Positions 8,361 through 17,393 of a stretch of DNA of 64,000 nt are shown here, piece by piece (positions within the stretch are counted from its first letter, which is position 1; every line of letters begins with the position of its first letter). This DNA comes from Peltaster fructicola. Taxonomy: Eukaryota > Ascomycota > Dothideomycetes. The stretch covers positions 2,233,501 to 2,297,500 of the forward strand of contig CP051140.1 of NCBI GenBank assembly GCA_001592805.2. Direction: 5' to 3'. A model generated the notes under the pieces. That model did not search any database. It was given only the letters and a program-made list of their open reading frames with translations, and had not been told where the DNA came from. The translations under genes and the position numbers were made by a program.

Positions 8361-10946
8361 CTATGACTTGCCACGCTCTCTGAACTCGACGTCTGGTGAA
8401 CTCTGCTCAACATGCTTCGGATGGTCGAACCATGGGCTGCTCTTACGGTGTCTGCCATCCGGTGAGGCCGAGCGCTCGGAGTCTAACGGCAAAGTTGTGC
8501 GTACGGGGTCCAGCACAAGTCTAGCCTGTGGCAAGATGTTAAGTCCAATAACGGCGACTGCTCCTGCTGAGAAGACAGCCACAGCGACAACGAGAGAGCG
8601 CTGAGCTCCGACGAAGCTTGTAGCTATGATGTTGCTTGCTGGTGCAAACGCTGCACCGCCACTGGTCATGGATGCAACGAGGACACTTGCCAGCTTCGTA
8701 CGACGCCCTTGGCCACGCAGAGCTTGTGCGAACAGCAGCGAGAAGAGCGGTCCCTCCATGAAGAAGACTATGATAAGCATCGCAAGAGCTGTGTCTCCAG
8801 ATAGGCTGATCGCCAATGCTTGGAAGACGATTGCGCCTAGGAAGAATCCCACAAGCAAGATGCGTGGAGCGATCCACAGGGCCAACGCAGCGCCCAGAAA
8901 TCTTGAAAGCACAAATGCCGTATGTGCTACCGCAGTGTAGTTCGTCGGATCGAGATCAGGTCTGACAGACAGCAGGAACTCTCCGAACCCAGTTCCGTTG
9001 ACTTCCTGTGCGCCGACATAGCAGAATTGGCCTATCGCGCAGAGAGCTAGGGTGATGACAGTGATTGAGACACCGCCCACTCTTGCTCCGTTGACATTGT
9101 CAAATCGCTCTGAGGCATCCTCAAGCTCAGCATCTGTCACTTCTGGCAGCGGTATGTAGTGATACACGACCGCAAGCAGTACCGTGAACAAAGCTATGCC
9201 AAGGTATGCATATTGTGTAGAGATGAGTGACTGGACATTGGAAGTCCGCTGCACGATCGCTACTTGAGCGATCAATGGAGCTATGACGGTTCCGATTGCT
9301 TGTACTCCCTGGCTGAGATTTAGCCGCGCTTCGGCGTATTGAGGTGGACCACATAGAGAGATGAACGGGTTCGCAGCGACCTCTAAGATCGACAAGCCAG
9401 AGCCGACGATAAGGTTGACGATCAGGTAGGCTGGGAACGAGGTGAGGACGGCAGCAGGCCAGAATATGAGTGTTCCACAAGCGTAGATGCTGAGACCGAC
9501 CGAGAAGCATGCTTTGAAACCCCAGTGCTGGAGAACCCAGTGACCGATGAGCCAAGGCCCAAGGATGTAACCAGCATAGTACGCGCTGTGTATTGCTGTT
9601 GTTTGACCCGTCGTCATATGTGCGACTTGTTGGAACTCCCTGTTAAGTACGTCGAGCAGTCCATACTCGAATCCCCAGATGAAGAAGAGAATGGTGACCA
9701 TAGCGATTGGAAATATCGACTCGCGATTGGTGAGATGAACGAGGCCTTTCTTTTTCTGAGTGTTCACGAAGTCAAAGAAGACGGGCGGGGACACTCGTGT
9801 GTTTCTAGAGGTATTCGTCATTGCCGTCTGTGTCCGATCGAGGTCTGCGAGCGTATCAGGAGTGGTCAAGAAGTCAACCATGCCCAGTGGAGTATCTTGC
9901 TGGAGAGAGTGCACTCGTGAAGGATGTTGGTGCTCGATGCTGTCCGAGACCGAAGGTACACGATGTTCTTCTGCCATTTCCAGTGTTGGCCTCCCGTGAC
10001 AGACAGAGTTGGCATGCAGTGTAGCGTCGTCCTTGGAGTCTCTGAGAATGTTGGGAAGAAAGCGTGACACAAGCGGCTTAAGTGCAGGTACACAACCGCA
10101 CATGATACCAACATTGACTTCGACGACTGACCACATAAAGCTGAACGCCGCGTACCATGAGATGTCTAGCGTCGCAGACTGATCGGTACCACCAGATCCG
10201 GTTCGCTGTGAATGATTTTGTATCTCGTCTAGCCTGGTTTGAGCTGCGGACTGCAGAGCAGATATACGGACCACATCGACAGCCGTAGCGAAGGCACCAA
10301 ATGAGAAAGTGATAATGAGGATGACCTTCTGCCTCCTAGGTAGGCGGATACCCGTGAGGATCGGCAATGGCAAGAACAGTATCGCCAGATCAGTGATGAT
10401 GTTCAACGGCGCTGAGGAGAGATAGATCGTGACGATGTCTGTGCAGTATGCGTTGTTGGGTATGACCTGATCGAAGACAGCGCTGACTGGATGGCATTGG
10501 AAGACGCTCAGAAGTGTCAAAGCCAGGCCGCCTGCATTGACGACAACTAATGTTGCGATAGTTGCCCACCGGAAGATCTGCCGAGTTTGCGAGAGTGTGA
10601 GGTAGAAGAACAAAATAGACGTCTTCTCAGCCATCAGCGCTGGATTGTAGAGTACGCTGAAGGCATAGTTCGCTTTGTGAAGAGTCGGTTGCCACGAATC
10701 CGGTATGTCTGCTTCATGTCGACCTAGTCCATAGGACGTGCCATAGCAGACGGCAAAGGTCATGCCAAACGTGAGGAGCCATGCAATGACCATCAGCCAG
10801 TCATCGATACTTATCCGCTTGACGATGACTCCCCTAGAGATCATGCGCAGGAAGACAAAGATCGAAGTGCAGCATATGAAGCTGATACTGACAGCGAGAA
10901 CGGCTGGACTGCGCCCTTGTAGGTTGCCGTGTCCATCATCCTCCAT
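8361..10946 (-). CDS. fusion of a fungal-rhodopsin domain with a FucP-like MFS transporter
   Basis: One uninterrupted frame of 861 residues (ATG at 10946) joins two membrane proteins. Residues about 12-300 are a seven-helix fungal-rhodopsin (PTH11-related) domain: ISIDDWLM after helix 2, a loop with Cys residues near 150-170, LPLPILTGIRLPRRQK after helix 5, and CGCVPALKPLV at the end. Residues about 300-405 are a polar linker. Residues about 410-835 form a 12-helix MFS permease resembling L-fucose/glucose-galactose transporters, with FFIWGFEYGLLDVLN as helix 1 and ILEVAANPFISLCG, which matches the FucP-type ANP motif. The tail is basic. A Met near residue 376 could start a transporter-only product. 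Presumably plasma membrane; possibly a sugar sensor or transceptor, which is inference. Confidence 0.85.
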   Translation of the reverse strand: MEDDGHGNLQGRSPAVLAVSISFICCTSIFVFLRMISRGVIVKRISIDDWLMVIAWLLTFGMTFAVCYGTSYGLGRHEADIPDSWQPTLHKANYAFSVLYNPALMAEKTSILFFYLTLSQTRQIFRWATIATLVVVNAGGLALTLLSVFQCHPVSAVFDQVIPNNAYCTDIVTIYLSSAPLNIITDLAILFLPLPILTGIRLPRRQKVILIITFSFGAFATAVDVVRISALQSAAQTRLDEIQNHSQRTGSGGTDQSATLDISWYAAFSFMWSVVEVNVGIMCGCVPALKPLVSRFLPNILRDSKDDATLHANSVCHGRPTLEMAEEHRVPSVSDSIEHQHPSRVHSLQQDTPLGMVDFLTTPDTLADLDRTQTAMTNTSRNTRVSPPVFFDFVNTQKKKGLVHLTNRESIFPIAMVTILFFIWGFEYGLLDVLNREFQQVAHMTTGQTTAIHSAYYAGYILGPWLIGHWVLQHWGFKACFSVGLSIYACGTLIFWPAAVLTSFPAYLIVNLIVGSGLSILEVAANPFISLCGPPQYAEARLNLSQGVQAIGTVIAPLIAQVAIVQRTSNVQSLISTQYAYLGIALFTVLLAVVYHYIPLPEVTDAELEDASERFDNVNGARVGGVSITVITLALCAIGQFCYVGAQEVNGTGFGEFLLSVRPDLDPTNYTAVAHTAFVLSRFLGAALALWIAPRILLVGFFLGAIVFQALAISLSGDTALAMLIIVFFMEGPLFSLLFAQALRGQGRRTKLASVLVASMTSGGAAFAPASNIIATSFVGAQRSLVVAVAVFSAGAVAVIGLNILPQARLVLDPVRTTLPLDSERSASPDGRHRKSSPWFDHPKHVEQSSPDVEFRERGKS

Positions 10947-12123
10947 CACAGCGTTGTGTATCCAGCCAGAGGTGCAGGCCCATCGCTCAAAGTGAGCTGA
11001 CAGTACGTGAGCTCAGCAATCTTGTCGCAGTATTAGGTCCTCATAGCACGAGTGTGTCTTGTCTCCCACTCGACAAGGAAGTAAAAAGCCTCGAGGTTGT
11101 TACAAGAGTGCAGAAAAAGGACCGAAACGAGGTCACCTAAAGTTTGGAAGCAGCACACTAGCGATCGCCACGAGGGCACCAGCTAGTAGGCAATGCTCGG
11201 ATCTGCAGAGCGAGCGTATTGGAGCTCGAGGTACAGTAGTAGAGTAGAAAGAAAGCTCTTCAGGCGGAGTGACAAGAGAGTGTATGCTTCCCCGCCTGGG
11301 CTCTCTCCCGATGGCCCGGGACAATGCTAAGAGCCGACACGATGTCCTGACTGAGACTTTGGTCAGTAGTACGGGCTCCTCAAGCGTGATGAGATGAGAA
11401 CTCGATGTCGACAAATTGTGAGGCAAGCTGGGCCTGCTGGCTGTACACGTGGGCAATCAGATCAGCCACAGCCGCTGAAACACATATGCTCAACTCCCCG
11501 GTCAAGCATACATCTGCGAGCAAGCTCGCTCAATGAGCAGATCAGCTAATACAGCTTGTGCTCTGAAGCTCGCAGACGAGAAAGCCACCAGGTCTTCAGA
11601 GTCTCCTGCTTCAAGGACAGGACGTGCGGCCTACGACCCGGCCTCACCTTACCCAGGTCGATGCATTTTATGTCTCTGGACGTGCTGGACCGTACAGGAA
11701 CACCGAAGAAAGACCGTGTGGTACAGGTTGCGTATTCACTCTTCGAGTGGTTCAGTTTGTGCTATTCGTCGTGCTCCAGTATGATTTACATTGCGGACGT
11801 GCGGTCTTGGGACGTATCAAAACTCCTATTGCAATGTCAGTTGCGCGACACACGCTTCGGATGCCTCTTCGAAGCATCCGTGCATCTATCATGTGGTTCA
11901 TACTCTACAGCACTTCAGTGGAAGAAGGTCAAAGACAAACGCATTGCGAGCACGTGCCATATGTTCGACTCGTGCGATAGTTTCCTGAAGCAGACACGCC
12001 TCAAACCTTAAGCATCCTTCCGACAAAGTGACGACAGTACTTTTTCATCACTGTCTCGTGACATCTTCTAAATCACTACCATCGCTCTTCAGTACTTCCA
12101 GCAACGCTCTCGCGAACGATGCA
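10947..12123. other. long divergent promoter region
   Basis: Nearly 1.2 kb between divergent genes (fusion transporter on minus, ABC1-type kinase on plus). Several overlapping short frames occur between 11.5 and 12.0 kb on the plus strand, but none has recognisable protein features, so I annotate no gene. Confidence 0.45.
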
Positions 12124-13878
12124 ATGACAAGCTTATTCCAGCGAGCTGCAGGCTCGAGACTCGTGAGACATCCTCTCTCTGCGCCATGGATCTGTCGTCA
12201 ATGCCTGCAGCCACCTTCGAGCCCGGGTCGAGTGACATTTTCAACATCACAACACATCGAGGCGCAAGCAGGGAAGAGAGCTTGGCGTGAACGCATACGC
12301 AACCTGCGGAAGAGAAGGGTTGCCCTGGCCGTGACAGCTGTATTCGTTGTTAGCGCAGGATCATTGGCATTCAGCGAAAGAGCACGCCACAATTATCATG
12401 CATGTGAGCGTGCAGGAAGAGTTGCTGTCACATTAGCGCACAATGTTTGGGACTATCACAGAGCGCTGAGGCGACAAGACGAGGCCGACTTCAAGGCGAT
12501 ACTGTCTGCCTGCCATAAGAGATGCGCTGAGAGGACACTGGTGACGATTGAGAAGAATGGAAGTGTCTTCATCAAGCTTGGACAGCATCTCTCCTCGCTC
12601 AACTATCTCCTTCCGAACGAGTGGTGCGATACGTTCATTCCATTGCAGGACAAAGCTCCCGTCTCCGGCTTCAGCAGTATAGAAGCAATGGTCGAGCAGG
12701 ACACTGGCAAGAAGATGGAAGACTACTTCGATGATATCGAGCGGCGACCCATAGGTGCTGCAAGTCTGGCGCAAGTTCACATCGCAAGTCTGAAAGGGAC
12801 TGGCGAGAAGGTTGCAGTGAAATTTCAGCATCCTACCTTGGATGAATGGGCAGCATTGGACATGTGGTTGACCAGCTTCACATTCAGCGCCGTTAAGCGC
12901 TTCTTCCCGACCTACGATCTCACCTGGCTGAGCGAGGAAATGCAGGCATCATTGCCGAAAGAGCTGGACTTCAGAGAGGAAGGCGAGAATGCAAAGCGTG
13001 TCAAGGAATACTTCTCGAAGGTTAGGAACACTCCGTTGGTAGTACCAGATGTCATCTGGGCACAACGACGTATACTAGTCATGGAATATGTCTCGGGGCA
13101 CCGACCTGACGATCTCGACTTCCTTGACTCGAACGGTATATCTAGGGACGAAGTCAGCGCAGCACTGGCAAGGATATTCAACGAAATGATCTTTGGCGAA
13201 GGCGCACCACTTCACTGTGACCCGCATGGCGGCAATCTAGCGATACGACTCAACAGCACGAAACGCAAACCTCGAAACTTCGACATCGTCCTGTACGACC
13301 ATGGCTTATACAGGGAGATACCCAGAGACCTCCGCAGGAAATATGCACATCTTTGGCTTGCAGTACTGGACCTCGATGAGCCAAACATGCGAAAGTATGC
13401 CAAGGAGGTGGCAAATGTTGGAGACAAGGAATTCCCACTCTTTGCATCTGCCATTACCGGACGAGACTATAGCGTCGTCCAAAAGGGCGTTGCAAGGAAG
13501 AGAAACGCACTCGAGAAGCAGGCAATCTCTGATGCTGTTAATGACGGCCTGGTGCAAGGTCTTGTAAATCTGCTCGGCAAGGTCCCTCGCGTTATGCTGT
13601 TGATCCTCAAGACAAACGACCTCACCAGAAGTTTGGACGAGAACCTGCATACAACACAAGGACCGATCAGGACGTTTCTGATTCTTGCCAGATATGCCGC
13701 AAAGGCAGTCTTTGTCGAGCGGATCGAAGAGATTCGTGGGACGATCTTTTGGCCATCGAATTTCTTCAAATACAGCTATGCATTGGGAGCATATGCACAG
13801 GTATCGTTGAAACTGAGAGCATATGAGCTATATCTCTCGGCTAGGAGGCATTTGGGAATGCCACCTTTGGAGCCATGA
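12124..13878 (+). CDS. mitochondrial ABC1/ADCK (UbiB-type) atypical kinase, MCP2/CQD-like
   Basis: 584 residues from the ATG at 12124. The N-terminus is basic and hydroxylated (a likely mitochondrial presequence) and is followed by a hydrophobic segment, VALAVTAVFVVSAGSLAF, that could anchor it in the inner membrane. ABC1-family marks: the KxGQ region (IKLGQHLSS), the Ala-rich nucleotide loop IGAASLAQVH, the lysine in VAVKFQHP, the hinge MEYVSGHRPDD, the catalytic loop HCDPHGGNLAIR and the metal motif YDHGLY. By similarity to yeast Mcp2/Cqd2 and its relatives it should act in coenzyme Q or mitochondrial lipid homeostasis. It converges on the cytidylyltransferase gene, with 87 bp between them. 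Confidence 0.9.
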   Translation: MTSLFQRAAGSRLVRHPLSAPWICRQCLQPPSSPGRVTFSTSQHIEAQAGKRAWRERIRNLRKRRVALAVTAVFVVSAGSLAFSERARHNYHACERAGRVAVTLAHNVWDYHRALRRQDEADFKAILSACHKRCAERTLVTIEKNGSVFIKLGQHLSSLNYLLPNEWCDTFIPLQDKAPVSGFSSIEAMVEQDTGKKMEDYFDDIERRPIGAASLAQVHIASLKGTGEKVAVKFQHPTLDEWAALDMWLTSFTFSAVKRFFPTYDLTWLSEEMQASLPKELDFREEGENAKRVKEYFSKVRNTPLVVPDVIWAQRRILVMEYVSGHRPDDLDFLDSNGISRDEVSAALARIFNEMIFGEGAPLHCDPHGGNLAIRLNSTKRKPRNFDIVLYDHGLYREIPRDLRRKYAHLWLAVLDLDEPNMRKYAKEVANVGDKEFPLFASAITGRDYSVVQKGVARKRNALEKQAISDAVNDGLVQGLVNLLGKVPRVMLLILKTNDLTRSLDENLHTTQGPIRTFLILARYAAKAVFVERIEEIRGTIFWPSNFFKYSYALGAYAQVSLKLRAYELYLSARRHLGMPPLEP

Positions 13879-13965
13879 ACGTTGTACATATTTCTGGCTG
13901 CCATTAATGATAACAACATCTGCTTATGCAGACCTTTAGCGTGACTGCGTCGAGACCGAAACCTT

Positions 13966-15147
13966 TCAATCGCTATGTCCTGATCCCGAAGCTTCTTCCA
14001 GTGCCTCTGACCGTCCTCTCGCCTCAGAGTCGGACAGATGTCGTCTGTCACTTCCTTGCATCCATCCCTTGACGCCGCCAATCAGGCCCATTGCATAGCC
14101 TGCAGCGAAGTCAAGGTTCTTGTTTCTTTCTCGAACACTTCCTGAACCATCACGATCACCCTTGAACAGCTGCTCGGTCGGACTCCTGGGGCCGCTCTGA
14201 CCTCGCATGGATGCTGCAGGACTGGACGGGCGACTTGACGGACGGCTGTTTGGCAGCCAGAACTGTTTCAATTCACGACTCAGCTCTTGTCCAGTAGTGG
14301 TCCAGTTCTGTCGGATATTGTCTCGAAGCTCAGAAACGTGGCGCTTGATGTCCATCTCGTTCTTCTTGAACCACGACACATTCAGCTCTTGTCGTGAAGT
14401 TCCTCGTTGCAATTGTCGCTTGATGTACTGCTCGTAGTCACGGACGATTTTGGTAATGATACCCGTTGTGCTCACTCCTTCTGTTCGTTGTGTCACCAAG
14501 AACATGCCTTTCTCCTTGATTGGCTTGTAAATGTCGTCGCCTTCGCTGGCACCATACGGAATGTCATCGTGCGCGACGAAGTCGATCTTATGCTTCTCGA
14601 GGAAAGCTACATCGAGGATCCAAGGACAGTCTTCCACAACCTCATCTACCCATCGGCAGTGTCGTACAGACTCTGCTCGCTCTTTAGCCGACAACACCGT
14701 GAGACCTTTGCGTTTGTGTGTCTCGGCATCACCAGTAACACCAACTATCAGGTGTACGTCTGGAAATGCGGTCTTGGCTTGCTGCAACTGACGCATATGA
14801 CCAAGGTGGAACAGATCGAATACTCCATCAGCGTATATCCTCACCGGTCGTCCCTCGGGAGGTGCATTGGTGTGGTAGCCGACAGGGTCGACAGTACCGG
14901 CCTTGGGAGGTGCTTCCATGCGCATTGATCCTGCCTCTCCATTCTCACCCTCGTATGCAATGGGCTCATCGCCATTTGTCTCTTCTGACTTTGCTGCTTT
15001 GGTACGCTTGGAAGGGTGATCGCTAGGTTTCTTGCCTTTCGTCGACGATGGGCTCGACACTGCTTCATCTACAACAGCTGTCGAGCTTTCTGCATTGGCA
15101 TTGGCCTCCTTGGAAAGAGTACCTGCTCGCTTTCGTTTTGGCGCCAT
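13966..15147 (-). CDS. PCT1: choline-phosphate cytidylyltransferase
   Basis: A 393-residue intronless enzyme that makes CDP-choline from CTP and phosphocholine, the rate-limiting step of the Kennedy pathway to phosphatidylcholine. The cytidylyltransferase core is clear: RIYADGVFDLFHLGHMRQ with the nucleotide-binding HLGH at residues 114-117, and RTEGVSTTGI at 221-230. Residues 1-95 are a basic, disordered arm with nuclear-localisation-like KRKR and KRTK stretches. After the core, the segment KKNEMDIKRHVSELRDNIRQ is the amphipathic regulatory, membrane-sensing helix typical of the family. The tail is Ser-rich and probably phosphorylated. The symbol follows the yeast gene. Confidence 0.95.
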   Translation of the reverse strand: MAPKRKRAGTLSKEANANAESSTAVVDEAVSSPSSTKGKKPSDHPSKRTKAAKSEETNGDEPIAYEGENGEAGSMRMEAPPKAGTVDPVGYHTNAPPEGRPVRIYADGVFDLFHLGHMRQLQQAKTAFPDVHLIVGVTGDAETHKRKGLTVLSAKERAESVRHCRWVDEVVEDCPWILDVAFLEKHKIDFVAHDDIPYGASEGDDIYKPIKEKGMFLVTQRTEGVSTTGIITKIVRDYEQYIKRQLQRGTSRQELNVSWFKKNEMDIKRHVSELRDNIRQNWTTTGQELSRELKQFWLPNSRPSSRPSSPAASMRGQSGPRSPTEQLFKGDRDGSGSVRERNKNLDFAAGYAMGLIGGVKGWMQGSDRRHLSDSEARGRSEALEEASGSGHSD

Positions 15148-15724
15148 CGTAATGGAGATTACGCGGACCAGACTTGTGGGAGGCTCGATAACGCGATGAC
15201 GATGAAGCTGGGTGAGATGCGCAGGACTCAGAAGAGCATGACGAGCAGTAAGATAGAGTAGTGGTGAAACAGGATCGTAACTTAGGGGCCGAGGAATATC
15301 TCTACCATGAAATGAAACATGCTTCTGCCGTTCGATTGCCCAGCGGAAATGAGCCGCATTGACGTAATGGGCATCATGAGCTCACCAGACTCTCATGTCG
15401 TGATGATAATACATGTAGACAAACGCAGCGAGCACAAGACATGATACAGTGTTGACCAAAGCTCTGTACAAGCAACGCACGCAATGCACCCATGAAAACA
15501 AGCATGAATGAGATAGGACGTAAACGCTGTCCTCTTCATCTGATCTCTCCATTGGGACTTATCCTCGCCAATGATCCACTTCTTCTGACGGTTCGTATGT
15601 CTGCCATGACAGCCCCTGGCAGCTGTGTATGCTGCGCAGTATTTCCATCCTAATGCCATTCGTCGGGGTATCATTCTTGCGTCAAGACCTCTTCATGTCA
15701 CAAATCGATGCGATCCATCGCTCG
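15148..15724. other. intergenic region
   Basis: Lies between the 5' end of the cytidylyltransferase gene and the 3' end of the phosphatase gene, both on the minus strand. It should hold the cytidylyltransferase promoter and the phosphatase 3' UTR. No gene seen. Confidence 0.5.
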
Positions 15725-17393
15725 TTACTGCTTCTGAGCATCCTCAAGAACGGCCTTCGTGTCGGTGCTGTCTGTTGCAGCCATGATCTTGGGCGCTTCC
15801 GGTTTGCCATCATTCTCGGCGTCCTTGCCATCGGCGGACTGGGTCCCAGGTGCTGGAGTCTCCTCACGCTGAGCGCGAGCATTGCTGCCAGTCTTTGCTG
15901 TCTCGTCGTTGTCATCGACCTCTTCTGCCTCTCCTCGATCCTCCATGTCGATGTCATCGTCGTCCTCGTCTTCGCCGTGGCCGGTGAGAATTTCAGTACC
16001 ATCACCAAGAAGGATGATTCTTCCGGCACGGCCACCGAGCAATCGTGTTCGCTGGTCCATGTCCATGTCAAAGTCCTCGGAATCGTCAAATCGGTGGTGA
16101 ATGCCAGGTCCTCGGAACTCAGCTATCGATAGTCAGTGGTATGGCGCGGGTATTTCAACTTCGCTCACCATATTCAGGTGGTGCACATGGTCCATCCCCC
16201 TTGGCAACACGATCTGCAACCAGATCGTACCACTCCTCCTTGGTCTTGCCATTGAGCAGTGCAATGACCATGATGGTCATGTTGTCACAGCCAACACCAC
16301 CAGTCTCGCTGCTTGATGCCAAACAGTTGTCCATCATGTTCTCACAAATCTTCTGCAGATCCTGCTTTGCAGCAATACCTCTTCGAACGAACTCGACAAC
16401 CGCTTGCGAAGATTGGCAATCCCAAATACCTACGTAGTCAGCATGGATCTGAACCACCACCTTGCCTCAAACTCACCGTCACACGCAACAACGAGAAACT
16501 CGTCGTCCTCGCTGAGATCGTGCTCTGTCACATCTGGCAGGGCTGTCACGATCTGCTGCTCAGGTGGCAGATCTGCGCTCTTCTTGAATTCAAAGTCACC
16601 AATAGCACGACTTAGTGCCAAGTTACCATTGACACGACCAAAGTCGACAAAGCCACCTGCAGCGCAGATACGCGCTTTCTCACCCTCGTTCTGAGGCTTG
16701 TGATCGAACGATAGAGGTTTCGCTCTGCCTTTGATGCCGAGAACCGATCGAGAGTCACCAGCGTTACCCTGGGGATGTCAGCTGAGGTCGATGAACGGCT
16801 TGTGCCAACTTACGCAGAAGATCTTGGTACCTGTCACAATGCCAACAGACGCTGTGCAACCTGAGACCTCATCCTCGCATCTGGGGTCTGTGAAGATGTG
16901 AGTATATGCCGCTTGGTTGTGTGATGTCGATCGTACCTGATAGGATGGCCCTATCTATCGCAAGGAAACCGTCCTTGAGCGCCTGCTCGTAATCGCCCTC
17001 TTTGAAGGCGTCCTGCTTGGCAATGATGTTATGCAGATGTTCTCCAGTGTATATCGCAACCTTATCACCACCATGACCATCGTACACTCCAAAATAGGAT
17101 ATCCGTTTGTCAGCTGCTGCAGCTACCTGCTCTTTGCCTTCTTCTTGTGGTTGCAAGTCTAGAATCGTTGCATGGGCATCTTCCATGTTGATACGCCATC
17201 CTTGCATGGCGCTGATACCATAAGCGACGCGATCATCTTGGCCGGAGTCTGAGTGCTATGCAATATCAGTATCGCTCAATTGATGCTGATTGCCAAGCAG
17301 GCAGGGATTGCATTATGGACTTCAGAGAGAGCTTATAGGCTCGTCGACAGCACGTACCTTCTCCACGACCGGCTCCGAAAGCGTCTGTCCCAT
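15725..17393 (-). CDS. protein phosphatase 2C (PTC2/PTC3-like)
   Basis: A metal-dependent Ser/Thr phosphatase of 459 residues in six exons: 17393-17358, 17255-16937, 16887-16814, 16768-16477, 16429-16169 and 16122-15725. The introns are 102, 49, 45, 47 and 46 nt. The start [12 protein letters not shown] and the following GQDDRVAYG are those of the Ptc2/3 group. PP2C motifs: [50 protein letters not shown] and [10 protein letters not shown]. After the catalytic domain come a conserved [17 protein letters not shown] stretch and a long acidic tail. In yeast these enzymes switch off stress MAPK, checkpoint and unfolded-protein signalling; this role is inferred. Exon 1 encodes only 12 residues. Confidence 0.95.

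Noticed and set aside
11533-12011. Plus-strand frames of up to 150 codons before the ABC1-type kinase gene
   Set aside because: They overlap one another in different frames, have no recognisable domain, and lie in a promoter region.
12028-12123. Upstream extension of the ABC1-type kinase frame
   Set aside because: The extension starts with GTG, not ATG; the first ATG at 12124 gives a sensible mitochondrial presequence.
15320-15350. GTTCGATTG stretch resembling a tRNA T-loop
   Set aside because: No acceptor stem, anticodon arm or D-arm can be paired around it.
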